NCBI GenBank assembly: GCA_016716905.1
Contig: JADJUS010000004.1
Span: forward strand, 124,001-188,000
Direction of reading: 5' to 3'
From: Acidobacteriota bacterium
GTDB lineage: Bacteria > Acidobacteriota > Vicinamibacteria > Vicinamibacterales > SCN-69-37
DNA length: 64,000 bases
Part shown: one piece after another, positions 44,027-52,547 of the stretch
Position numbering within the stretch: position 1 is the stretch's first letter
How the letters are laid out: each line of letters begins with the position of its first letter
The notes under the pieces: generated by a model
The model's input: only the letters and a program-made list of their open reading frames with translations
The model's database searches: none
Told to the model about the DNA's origin: nothing
Translations under genes and position numbers: made by a program

Positions 44027-45064
44027 GTGCTGAGGGGTGCCGTCCTGCTCGGCCTCTTCCTGTCACAAGCGATCGGAGTGGCTCAGTCCGCTGAACCGAC
44101 AGCTGCCGGGCTCTTCAATCTCTACCGGCAGGGTCAGTTCGAGGCGTTCACGGCACAACTGGCACGCGTCCGGGACTTTGGCATTCTTCGAAAACAGATC
44201 GCCCGCGAGGGCGTGGCCTGGCCGCCCGAGGCGAAGGCGGCCTTTCTTCTCGAAACCGCCGACGCTGCGCTTCAGCACAAGGCACTGACGGCCCGGACCG
44301 GGCCCGAAGTTGAACTGTTTGAAGACGCCTGCAAGGCTGTCAGACAGCTTCCGCCTCAGGGACAGTTTGAAGCAGCGTGGCAGGGCATGGCGCTTTCGGT
44401 GCTCTCCGCGCGTTACGCGTCAGTCATCTCCGTCGGCGATCATCTGAAGCATATTCGCGGGCGATTCGATGAAGGTCGCATGGCCCTGATCCGGGCGATG
44501 CCCGGCGAACGCACCTCCTGGCGTGAGGCCACGCAAGTGCAACCGACAATGACCGGTCCCGCAGACAACGACATGTGGTTCACCCAACGCAGCAGGATGG
44601 GCCGCGCGAGCATGCGCGACGCGGTGAAGCTGTTTGAGGCCGCGCGCCAACACGAGTCCGTCCGTGCCGAGGCGACGCTGCGCCAGGCTGCGCTTCTCTC
44701 GACCTGGGACCAGCATGGCGAAGCGTTGTCGCTTCTCGCCACCGTCGAGACCATGTCGGACGACCCCTGGCTGCGCTACATGACCGCGTTGGTCTCGGGT
44801 CGGAGCCTCGAAGCCGCAGGTCGCATCGGCGATGCTCAGCTCGCGTACCGAACCGCAGTGAGCCTGCAGGCCAATGGCAAGGCTGCAAAATTGGCCCTTG
44901 CGTCCATGGTGTTTGCCACTGGCGGACGCGAGGAGGCCGACCGTCTCGTTGCCGAGGCGTTGTCCGAACGCGCGGGCCCGCCAGATCCGTGGAAAGAGTT
45001 TCTCCTTGGTGACTTCCGATTTCTGGAAGTGCGCCGGACGGCGATGCGGGGGCAGCTGCGATGA
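44027..45064 (+). CDS. secreted TPR-like helical repeat protein
   Basis: 345 residues from GTG 44027. The signal peptide VLRGAVLLGLFLSQAIGVAQ is followed by SAEPTAAGLFNLYRQGQFEA. The rest is alpha-helical with repeat-like segments (AFLLETADAALQHKALTART, SMRDAVKLFEAARQHESVRA, ATLRQAALLSTWDQHGEALS, RSLEAAGRIGDAQLAYRTAV), which resembles Sel1/TPR hairpins. Probably a periplasmic adaptor. It starts 4 bp after sufU and is coupled to the VWFA protein (4-bp overlap); the pair may be a separate secretion-linked unit that shares the suf transcript. Confidence 0.7.
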   Translation: MLRGAVLLGLFLSQAIGVAQSAEPTAAGLFNLYRQGQFEAFTAQLARVRDFGILRKQIAREGVAWPPEAKAAFLLETADAALQHKALTARTGPEVELFEDACKAVRQLPPQGQFEAAWQGMALSVLSARYASVISVGDHLKHIRGRFDEGRMALIRAMPGERTSWREATQVQPTMTGPADNDMWFTQRSRMGRASMRDAVKLFEAARQHESVRAEATLRQAALLSTWDQHGEALSLLATVETMSDDPWLRYMTALVSGRSLEAAGRIGDAQLAYRTAVSLQANGKAAKLALASMVFATGGREEADRLVAEALSERAGPPDPWKEFLLGDFRFLEVRRTAMRGQLR

Positions 45065-45996
45065 GGCGCGCGTGTGCGTTCGTGGCGGCGGTCACCGCGC
45101 TCTCAGGGATGGCCCTGCACGGGCAGGTCGTATTTCGCTCCAACGCCGACGAAGTGCTCGTGGATGTGTCCGTGATGCGAGGCAGGTCGCCGGTCACTGG
45201 CCTGTCGGCGGCCGACTTCGTGGTCACGGACAATGGAGTTCGCCAGGCCATCCGGGACGTCAGGACGAATTCGGGGGACATAGACGTGACGCTGGTGATC
45301 CAGCGCGAGGCGGTCCTCTCTACGCTCCTCACCGATACGCAAGGCCAGTTTGCAGGAATCCGCAGTCAAGCGGCTGAGAGTTCGATCGACGCTGCCAACG
45401 TACAGGTTCGCCGGTTGATACAGCCGGCAGATGCACTTCGAATCCTGACCGCCGACGGCGAGGTCATGCTGGGGGCAGAGCCGCAACCGAGGTCCGGCCG
45501 TTCGTCGATCCTCGATGGCCTCACGGCGGCCATGATGCTCAAGCCGACGGCAGTTGGGCGGCGGCAGTTGATCATCGGCCTCACAGGCGGCACTGACGAC
45601 CGCAGCTTCGTCCCCGAACGGAGCCGCTTGAATGTCGCGCTGCGTACCGACACCGTCGTGCACATCGTCGCCCTGGGCTCCGGCATGCTTTCTTACCTGT
45701 TGCCCAACGGTGAGAGGGGTGGGGTACGGTATGGCGTCGGTGTGGCCGCCGCACCGCTCAAGCCCATCGCAGAGGCAACGGGTGGCCGGTTGTATCAGGT
45801 CGATCCCGGCGCCAATGTGGAGAAGATGCTCGGACCCGCGCTCGAGGAATTCAGAACGCGTTACCTTCTTCGTTACGTGCCAACCGGCGTCGCCAGGGAT
45901 GGCTGGCACGACATCGTCGTCACCGTGCCGTCAGGTTCGTTCGAGATCCGGCATCGCCGTGGGTACGAGGTCACAAAGCCACGCCCTGCCGTGTGA
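45061..45996 (+). CDS. secreted VWFA-related protein (acidobacterial type)
   Basis: 311 residues. The signal peptide is MRRACAFVAAVTALSGMALH. It then reads RSNADEVLVDVSVMRGRSPV and LSAADFVVTDNGVRQAIRDV, the start of VWFA-related domains common in Acidobacteria. The rest is the VWA-like core (DGLTAAMMLKPTAVGRRQLI, GLTGGTDDRSFVPERSRLNV) and a C-terminal strand SFEIRHRRGYEVTKPRPAV. The classical metal-binding MIDAS DxSxS is not clear (DVTLVIQREA takes its place), so it may be a non-metal variant. Paired with the TPR-like gene upstream. Confidence 0.83.
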   Translation: MRRACAFVAAVTALSGMALHGQVVFRSNADEVLVDVSVMRGRSPVTGLSAADFVVTDNGVRQAIRDVRTNSGDIDVTLVIQREAVLSTLLTDTQGQFAGIRSQAAESSIDAANVQVRRLIQPADALRILTADGEVMLGAEPQPRSGRSSILDGLTAAMMLKPTAVGRRQLIIGLTGGTDDRSFVPERSRLNVALRTDTVVHIVALGSGMLSYLLPNGERGGVRYGVGVAAAPLKPIAEATGGRLYQVDPGANVEKMLGPALEEFRTRYLLRYVPTGVARDGWHDIVVTVPSGSFEIRHRRGYEVTKPRPAV

Positions 45997-46863
45997 CTAG
46001 AACTTCCAGACGAAGTTCACGATCGGAAACGCGAACGCCTCGCCGGTGCTGAGGGGCGTGAGCAGACCAATGTCGGCCGATAGTGATTCGCCGAGGAAGC
46101 GCACGCCGCCTGAGATCACGGCGTCGCCGCCAATGAAATAGTTTTCGGTGATGAACTTGATTCGGCGGCTCAGGCGTCGTTCGGCGCCGATCATCAGCAT
46201 CGCGGTCCCGGTGTTGTCTTCCCCGTACACTTCGTACGCCCAACCCGCTCCCACTGTCACCGCATCGTTGCGCGAGCCGAATGTGCCCGCGGCGTAGGCG
46301 ATACCGAAGTTGCCGTCGCCGACGTTCAGGAAGTGCAAGGCCCCGACAGCGACGCTGGCACCATCTCCTTCGTACAGCTGGAACTTTGGAGTGAACCAGA
46401 ATGGGTGCTCCCCGCCACCAAAGAACAGCGGCGTGCCGCCGCCGATCGACAACCGGTCGGTGATGCCCACCTGGACGAAGGGCATGACGGCTTCGTAGAT
46501 TCCGAAGTAGGATTCGCCCCTTTTCAGGGAGCGGCCCGTGGGCCCAAAAAACAGCCGGGTTGGATTCGGATCCTCCCTGAAGAACTCCTTCCCGACCAGC
46601 GCCCCCTTACCCGCGGTGATCGACGCGATGTTGGCCCTTGCCAATTCGATGATGGCCCCGCCTGGTGTCCGCAGGATCACCCGATCGGGCGTGTCGAGCT
46701 GCAGGTATCCGTAATACCGCGCTCCGTCCGTCGTCTTCACCTCGTAGATCTGAAGATCGGCTGCCGCAGGTGGGGATTGCTGGGCAAAAACCGGCGCCGC
46801 GCCGGCGATCCCAAAAACTAGAACAAGGACCGTTCCAACGAACGTGCTGTGCAGGAGCCGCAT
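45997..46863 (-). CDS. secreted beta-rich protein of unknown function
   Basis: 288 residues. The signal peptide MRLLHSTFVGTVLVLVFGIA ends near FAQQ. A short N-terminal domain (IYEVKTTDGARYYGYLQLDT, RVILRTPGGAIIELARANIA) looks like a small SH3/LSm-type strand set. The rest is Gly/aromatic-rich with alternating strands (YFGIYEAVMPFVQVGITDRL, FWFTPKFQLYEG, FLGESLSADIGLLTP) and a terminal VNFVWKF, the pattern of an outer-membrane beta-barrel. Its stop is contiguous with the convergent VWFA gene's stop. Confidence 0.75.
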   Translation of the reverse strand: MRLLHSTFVGTVLVLVFGIAGAAPVFAQQSPPAAADLQIYEVKTTDGARYYGYLQLDTPDRVILRTPGGAIIELARANIASITAGKGALVGKEFFREDPNPTRLFFGPTGRSLKRGESYFGIYEAVMPFVQVGITDRLSIGGGTPLFFGGGEHPFWFTPKFQLYEGDGASVAVGALHFLNVGDGNFGIAYAAGTFGSRNDAVTVGAGWAYEVYGEDNTGTAMLMIGAERRLSRRIKFITENYFIGGDAVISGGVRFLGESLSADIGLLTPLSTGEAFAFPIVNFVWKF

Positions 46864-46917
46864 AGGGGGCCTCCAAGCCGGCCGCCCGATGGCCGATACG
46901 TCAAGCCTAACAGCGAT

Positions 46918-47012
46918 TCCCTGGACCCGCCTCCGCGAGGCAAGCCCTGGACCCGCCTACGCCAAGGCTACGGCGAGGCAAGCTCTGGACCCTGGACTCT
47001 GGACCCTGGACT
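46918..47012. repeat. family C array with CGCCAAGGCTACGGCG-type repeat
   Basis: CCCTGGACCCGCC units, two copies of a CGAGGCAAG-ended segment (one with CTACGCCAAGGCTACGGCGAG), and then four heptamers of the CTGGACY type. The array ends directly at the TAG stop of the next gene (47013). The longer unit resembles dispersed hairpin repeats seen in related genomes. Confidence 0.8.
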
Positions 47013-47654
47013 CTATTGCCCCCAGGGTGCCGGCGGAACCGGCACTGGCGTGGTCAGGTCGAACTCCACTCGAAACCGGCGACCGGGGCGCGTGAGTTCG
47101 TACGCAAACATCTTTCCAGGCTCGATCTCCATGGCCCAGACGTTGGTGTTTGATACGGCGCGATTCTCCCGGGTGAACAGGGCCTTCGAAAAGTCATCCA
47201 CCGGGAACTCCTGGCGGGTCGCGGTGCCTGGCGAGGTCGAGTCGCCGCCATACATCGAGACCGTATCCGGCGTCCCGTCCTGATGGCGGTGGTCGTGTTT
47301 GAGCCGCAGGCGGTCAGTCACCAGCGTCAACACCCACGTGCGAGAACGGTCTTCGCCAACGTGAAACGGCACCAGCACCTGTTCTGCTGAGTTGCACGTC
47401 CGCACGTGCATGACCAGCGCCTTGCCTTCGAATGGGTCATCGGGCGCAGCGGGCTCATTCGCGACCACCCGTCCCGCATATGCCTGACCACACATGGCGG
47501 CCACGGACGTCAGGAAGCTGGCGGCCGGGGACGCTGCCGCTGGCGCGCCGCGGTCGGCGCAGGCAACAGACGCGACAAGTAATGAGCCAATGAGCCAACG
47601 GGGCAATGAGGCAATGCCTGAAAATGAGCTCGGAGGCGAATAGGTTCGACCCAT
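47013..47654 (-). CDS. putative secreted/lipoprotein of unknown function
   Basis: 213 residues from ATG 47654; TTG 47606 (LPRWLIGSLLVASVACADRG) would give a clean lipoprotein signal ending SVAC. The N-terminal residues PPSSFSGIAS are encoded by one arm of the hairpin at 47619-47680, so the ATG start may be artificial. The mature region has two Cys (AAMCGQAYAG, VRTCNSAEQV), a His-rich segment (RLKHDHRHQDGTPDTVSMYG) and ends in EFDLTTPVPVPPAPWGQ. No family recognised. It lies downstream of the BNR gene on the same strand. Confidence 0.65.
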   Translation of the reverse strand: MGRTYSPPSSFSGIASLPRWLIGSLLVASVACADRGAPAAASPAASFLTSVAAMCGQAYAGRVVANEPAAPDDPFEGKALVMHVRTCNSAEQVLVPFHVGEDRSRTWVLTLVTDRLRLKHDHRHQDGTPDTVSMYGGDSTSPGTATRQEFPVDDFSKALFTRENRAVSNTNVWAMEIEPGKMFAYELTRPGRRFRVEFDLTTPVPVPPAPWGQ

Positions 47655-47680
47655 CCTATTCGCCTCCGAGCTCATTTTCA
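47619..47680. repeat. perfect 26-bp inverted repeat (hairpin)
   Basis: The arms TGAAAATGAGCTCGGAGGCG plus AATAGG and the exact inverse enclose a 10-nt loop. It lies between the stop of the BNR gene (47685) and the downstream lipoprotein gene, overlapping the latter's first codons. It could be a strong terminator or a small inserted palindrome. Confidence 0.92.
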
Positions 47681-47684
47681 GTGC

Positions 47685-50127
47685 TCACCGAATCCCCGAG
47701 ACATCAAGCGTGTACATCCCACGCCCGTACGTCGAGATGACGAGCACGTGATCCACAGGGTGATACTGCAAGTCCGACACCTGCGTGGACGGCAAGTTGC
47801 CGCCGAGCACTTCCCACTTCGCGCCACCGTTGGTGGACACAAACACACCGAAGTCCGTGCCAACGAACAACACGTTCGCGTTGGTCGGATGTTCGCGGAT
47901 GACGTTCACCGGGCCAGCGGGGATGTTGTTCACAATGCTCGTAAACGTCCGGCCGTGGTCTGTGGACTTGTAGATATACGCCGCGAAGTCGTCGTCTTCA
48001 CGACCGCGCTGCACCACGTAAACCGTTCCCTCGGCATAGCGAGAGGGCACCAGTCCCGCGAACCACTTCCTCACCGGCAACTTGCTCGTGAGTTCGGTCC
48101 ACTCCTTGCCGCTGTCAATCGTCGTATGCAGCCGTCCATCGTCGCTCCCCACGTATGAGGCCGGCCTTTCGTGGCGATTCGGCGAGGGCAACGATGGTCT
48201 GGTAGGGGATGGCGTTGGAATTCTTGATGAGCATCTCCGCGGCGTTGTTGTTCGTGAGGTCCGGGCTCATGATCTCCCACTTGTCGCCGCGACTTGTGGA
48301 CTTGTAGACCGACTGGTAGCCCGCATAGATGATCGTGTTGTCGTGCGGCGAGATGATGATCGGCGCCATCCACTGCGCGCGCAGTTCCGCGTCTGGCGGA
48401 TTCTCAGGCTGAATGTTCGTCACCCGTTGCGGACCCTGAGGCGCAGGCGGCTGAGCGGGTGTGGCTGCACCGGCGCCACGACCTCGCCCTCGTGCGGCGG
48501 CAGCCACGCCGAGGTCCGTGCGGCTGAAGTTGCCGTAAAAGCCGTGGGTGTAGACGATGTTCGGGTTGGTCGGGTCGATGGAGTGGTTCGAGCCTTCACC
48601 GCCGGGCGCGCCTTCCCACGCCACGGCCGGGATGGCGCCGCGGCCTTTGGATACGTCAACGAGCCCGCGACGACTGCCATGGTCCTGAATCGAGCCGTAG
48701 GCCCACGACGAGGGACGCGTGGTGTCGAGCGACACGTTGTAGAACTGCGCGCCTGCGGCCGACACGGCAAACACCCAGGTCTTGCCGCCGTCGACCGAGT
48801 GATACACGCCGCCGTCGTTGGAGTTGTAGAGCTTGAGCGGATCCTTCGGATCGATCCAGAGACCGTGGTGGTCTCCGTGCACACCGCCCGTAGAACTGCC
48901 ATCAACGTTGCTGACGGAGGCGCCGGTGGCGTTGCTGAACGTCTTTCCGCCATCGATCGACCGGTTCATGCCCAGCCCCAGCGTGTAGATGGTGTTCTCG
49001 TTGACGGGATCCACCCGAATCTGGCCAAACACCCATCCGTACGTGCCTGAGTGCTGAATCATGAAGTTGTTGTTTTCACTGACCTTACGCCAGGTCGCGC
49101 CCTTGTCGTCGGTGCGGTAGATCTCGGCGGCTTTGATCCGGCCGTTCGTGATCGCGCGTCCATAGGCATCGCGCTCGTTGGCCTGCGGTCCGCGGCCTTC
49201 TTCGTAGTTGTCCACGAAGGCATAAAGGACATTGGGGTTCGATCGCGCGATGTCGATGCCGATGCGGCCGCGGAACTGCGGCGCCGGCAGACCCTGGCTC
49301 ATGTCCTGCCACGTCCGGCCACCGTCAGTGGACTTGACCACGCCGCCCTCGTTGTAGCCGGGCTCCACGCGCGGGTCACTCCACTTGCGACGGATGCGCT
49401 GCCACATGGCCGCGTACAACACGTTCGGGTCAGTCGGATCCATCACCAGATCGATCGCGCCCGTGCGCGGGCTCTTGTAGTGCACCTTGGTCCAGTTGCG
49501 TCCGCCGTCGGTGGTCTTGAATACACCGCGCATCGCGTTGTCAGTCAACTCGTGGCCTGACGCCGCCACGCACACGATGTCCGGATTGGTGGGATGCACG
49601 ATGATGCGCGAAATGGTCTGCGTGTCGGCCAGCCCCATGTGCGTGAACGTCTTGCCGGCATCTGTGGACTTGTAGATGCCCACGCCAGCCATGGAGGCTC
49701 GGAAGATGTTGGCTTCGCCTGTGCCGACCCAGACGATGTTCGGGTTTGAGGGGGCGACTTCGACATCGCCGATGCTCGTGGACGCCTCATGTTCAAAGAC
49801 GGCGCGCCACGATTTGCCGTGATCCTCGCTCTTCCAGACGCCGCTGGTGGCGTAGGCCGCGTAAATGTGCCGCTGGCCCGCGACGTCCACCACCGCCACG
49901 TCCGTGGAGCGGCCGCTGATGTTCGTGGGGCCCAGCGACTGCCAGGTGGCGCTCCGGTACGGGGAGGCCTGGCGCATCGACTGATAGGTGCCCCAGGCCT
50001 TCAGAAGACCGTCCGCATCCATACGCGCCGGGGCCTGAGCCCATGGCGTTGCGATTCCCGCCGCGGTGACGAACGCGGCTCCAGCCAGCACACTACCAAT
50101 CAGAAAACGACGCATGGGTGTCCTCAC
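47685..50127 (-). pseudogene. BNR/sortilin-like (VPS10, glycosyl-hydrolase propeller) secreted protein, frameshifted
   Basis: The main frame (signal MRRFLIGSVLAGAAFVTAAG) encodes about 650 residues of beta-propeller. Many BNR/Asp-box blades are visible: STDAGKTFTHMG, KTTDGGRNWTKV, KSTDGGRTWQDM, YRTDDKGATWRKV, HSVDGGKTWVFA. Near 48160 the frame changes: YQTIVALAESPRKAGL leads out of frame, while the other frame continues SYVGSDDGRLHTTIDSGKEW to RGMYTLDVSGIR. One extra base around GGCCTC explains it. Total length would be about 815 residues. This is a common secreted family in Acidobacteria; the frameshift may be a real loss or an assembly error. Confidence 0.85.
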
Positions 50128-50152
50128 CTAAATCTCGTAATATTACCGGGCG

Positions 50153-51301
50153 ATGTCGCGCCCGCCCGTCTACCTTGACTATCACGCCACGACGCCCGTG
50201 GACCCGCGGGTCCTCGAGGTCATGCTGCCTTACTTTACCGAAGTCTTCGGTAATCCCGCATCTTCAAGCCACCAGTGGGGCTGGAAGGCCCAGGAGGCTG
50301 TGGAAGAGGCCCGGCGGCGTGTCGCGGCCCTCATCGGGGGCACCGCGCGCGAGATTACGTTCACGAGCGGCGCGACCGAATCCAATAATTTCGCCATCAA
50401 GGGCGTGGCGGCGTCGGCTCCGGAAGGCCGCCGGCACATGGTGTGTTCCGCCATCGAGCACAAGTCTGTGCTCGAGGGCTGCAAGAGCCTCGAGAAACAG
50501 GGCTGGACGTGCACCGTGGTGCCCGTGGGACCGGACGGACGGCTCGACCTGAATGCGCTGGCCGATGCCGTGACAGATGCCACCGCGCTCGTCAGTGTCA
50601 TGGCTGCCAACAACGAAGTGGGCGTGTTGCAGCCCATGGCCGAGATCGCGGCCATCACCCACGCGAAGGGCGCGCTCTTCCACACGGACGCCGCGCAGGC
50701 CGTCGGGAAAGTGCCCGTGGATGTGCAGGCGGCTCAGGTGGACTTGCTCTCGCTCACCGGGCACAAGATGTACGGCCCGAAGGGCTGTGGCGCACTCTAC
50801 ATCCGTCGCCGCACCGAACTGGCGCCGCTCATCATCGGGGGCGGCCAGGAGCGCGGCATGCGGTCCGGCACCCTCAACGTCCCCGGCATCGTCGGCCTGG
50901 GGTATGCCTGCCTTATCGACAAGCGGGACATGCCGGTGGAAAGCGCGAGGCTCACCGGACTGCGCAACCGCCTGCTGGACGGTTTGCGCACACAGATTGG
51001 CGGGGTCACGGTGAGCGGGTCGATGGAACATCGCCTGCCGCACAACCTGCACGTCGGGTTTGAGGGCGTGGATGGGTCGTCGCTGATGATTGGCATCTCC
51101 GACATCGCAGTCTCTTCCGGCTCGGCCTGCAGCTCGGCCTCGGCCACCCCATCACACGTGCTGCTGGCGCTGTTTGGACCTGACCATGTGCCATCGGCTA
51201 CGATCAGGTTTGGGCTCGGTCGCCACACGACCGACGCCGACATCGACTACGCCATCGAAAAATTCGCGGCTGTGGTCAGGCGCTTGCGCGAGGCTGAATG
51301 A
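50153..51301 (+). CDS. NifS/IscS-like cysteine desulfurase
   Basis: 382 residues. Motifs: YLDYHATTPVDPRVLEVMLP, GNPASSSHQWG, TSGATESNNFAIKGV, SAIEHKSVLEG (PLP stacking His), DLLSLTGHKMYGPKGCGALY (Lys), GGGQERGMRSGTLNVPGIVG and a class I active-site Cys in VSSGSACSSASATPSHVLLA. This is the IscS/NifS branch, distinct from SufS in the same window. It could feed tRNA thiolation, a separate cluster pathway or sulfur carriers. It is coupled to mqnD (4-bp overlap), with 25 bp between its start and the divergent BNR gene. Confidence 0.93.
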   Translation: MSRPPVYLDYHATTPVDPRVLEVMLPYFTEVFGNPASSSHQWGWKAQEAVEEARRRVAALIGGTAREITFTSGATESNNFAIKGVAASAPEGRRHMVCSAIEHKSVLEGCKSLEKQGWTCTVVPVGPDGRLDLNALADAVTDATALVSVMAANNEVGVLQPMAEIAAITHAKGALFHTDAAQAVGKVPVDVQAAQVDLLSLTGHKMYGPKGCGALYIRRRTELAPLIIGGGQERGMRSGTLNVPGIVGLGYACLIDKRDMPVESARLTGLRNRLLDGLRTQIGGVTVSGSMEHRLPHNLHVGFEGVDGSSLMIGISDIAVSSGSACSSASATPSHVLLALFGPDHVPSATIRFGLGRHTTDADIDYAIEKFAAVVRRLREAE

Positions 51302-52125
51302 AGATCACCGTTGCACACAGTCCGGATTCCGATGACGCGTTCATGTTTTTTGGTTTGGCCAGCGGCGCCGTGCAGGTGCCGGGCATCGAGGTAGACCAGG
51401 TTCTCTCGGACATCGAAACCTTGAACCGGGCCGCGTTCGAGGGCAAATACGAAGTGACCGCCGTGTCCTTCCATGCCTACGCGCACCTGCTCGACAAATA
51501 CGCGCTCCTGCCGCACGGCTCAAGCATGGGCGACAACTACGGCCCCATCCTGGTCTCCACCAGGCCGCTGCCGTCGGATTCGCTGAAGGGCGTCAAGGTG
51601 GGCGTGCCTGGACTGCTGACCACGGCGTTCCTCGCCCTGAAAATGTACGACCCCGACTTCGACTATGAGGTCATTCCCTTCGATGAAATCCAGCAGGCCG
51701 TGCTCGAGGGCCGCGTGGACGCCGGGTTGCTCATCCATGAGGGCCAGCTCACGTATCAGGCCGAAGGGTTCCGGAAGATTGTGGATCTGGGCGAGTGGTG
51801 GTTTGAACGTACGGGCGGGTTGCCTCTGCCGCTTGGCGGCAACATCATCCGTCGCGACATGGGACCCGAATTGATGCGGACCGTGTCGACGATGCTGCAC
51901 GACAGCATTGCGTATGCGCTCAACAATCGAGAGGCGGGCGTGGAGTACGCGCAGCAGTTCGGTCGCGGCCTTGACCAGAAAGACACCGACACGTTCGTGG
52001 GCATGTACGTCAACGCCCTCACGCTCGACTACGGCAGCAGGGGCCGCGCGGCCCTGGAACGCTTCTTCGACGAGGCGTTCGAAAAGGGACTGATCCCGAA
52101 TCGCGTGCCGGTCGAGTTCGTCTGA
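51298..52125 (+). CDS. mqnD: 1,4-dihydroxy-6-naphthoate synthase (menaquinone, futalosine pathway)
   Basis: 275 residues. It converts cyclic de-hypoxanthinyl-futalosine to 1,4-dihydroxy-6-naphthoate. Family motifs: ITVAHSPDSDDAFMFFGLAS, VTAVSFHAYAHLLDKYALLP, HGSSMGDNYGPILVSTRPLP, LLIHEGQLTYQAEGFRKIVD and DLGEWWFERTGGLPLPLGGN. The fold is like a periplasmic-binding protein, but there is no signal peptide. Together with mqnE and ubiE/menG it implies the futalosine route. It overlaps the desulfurase stop and is followed by a family B hairpin. Confidence 0.93.
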   Translation: MKITVAHSPDSDDAFMFFGLASGAVQVPGIEVDQVLSDIETLNRAAFEGKYEVTAVSFHAYAHLLDKYALLPHGSSMGDNYGPILVSTRPLPSDSLKGVKVGVPGLLTTAFLALKMYDPDFDYEVIPFDEIQQAVLEGRVDAGLLIHEGQLTYQAEGFRKIVDLGEWWFERTGGLPLPLGGNIIRRDMGPELMRTVSTMLHDSIAYALNNREAGVEYAQQFGRGLDQKDTDTFVGMYVNALTLDYGSRGRAALERFFDEAFEKGLIPNRVPVEFV

Positions 52126-52129
52126 ATCT

Positions 52130-52153
52130 GCCGGGTCTGAAGACCCGGCCTCC
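52130..52153. repeat. family B hairpin downstream of mqnD
   Basis: GCCGGGTCTGAAGACCCGGC plus CTCC, 4 bp after the mqnD stop. It could serve as a terminator; it is the same unit as the left arm inside hyuB and the element at 54994. Confidence 0.9.
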
Positions 52154-52205
52154 GAACATCACACTTCTTGACGAGCCAACGGATCCTCCGTTGCCTCCGT
52201 CTATA

Positions 52206-52232
52206 CATATGCTTCACAATGTGAACCATATG
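52206..52232. promoter_or_regulatory. 27-bp palindrome, candidate PadR operator
   Basis: CATATGCTTCACAATGTGAA continues to CCATATG: a 13-1-13 inverted repeat, with only one mismatched pair (C/C at 52212 and 52226). It overlaps the probable ATG of padR (52230). PadR-family repressors bind such dyads at their own promoters, often ATGT-8-ACAT types. Confidence 0.65.
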
Positions 52233-52547
52233 CTGGGTGAATTTGAACAAGCCGTCCTGTTTGCGTTGGTCCGCCTTGGGCCCGAGGCCTACGGCGCCAC
52301 CATCCGGCGCGAGATTGAGCAGCGCACCGGCCGCGCGTTGTCCATCAGCGCCACTTACGTGACCCTTGAGCGCCTCGAAGCCAAGGGCTTCCTGCGTTCG
52401 TGGGTGGGGGAGCCGACCGCAGAGCGGGGCGGACGCCGGCGCAAACACTACGCGTTAAAACCTGCCGGGCGCAAGGCTCTGGCCCAGGCGTATCGCTCAT
52501 TCAAGGTCCTCGTCGAGGGCCTCGAGGACCAGTTCGAGACCTCATGA
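52230..52547 (+). CDS. PadR-family transcriptional regulator
   Basis: 105 residues from ATG 52230 (MLGEFEQAVLFALVRLGPEA, a typical PadR opening); ATG 52209 is in frame but lies in the operator. The winged helix includes GATIRREIEQRTGRALSISA and TYVTLERLEAKGFLRSWVGE, then RGGRRRKHYALKPAGRKAL. PadR proteins of this class sit directly upstream of ADOP permeases in Acidobacteria and likely control them. It overlaps the ADOP start (ATGA). Confidence 0.92.
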   Translation: MLGEFEQAVLFALVRLGPEAYGATIRREIEQRTGRALSISATYVTLERLEAKGFLRSWVGEPTAERGGRRRKHYALKPAGRKALAQAYRSFKVLVEGLEDQFETS

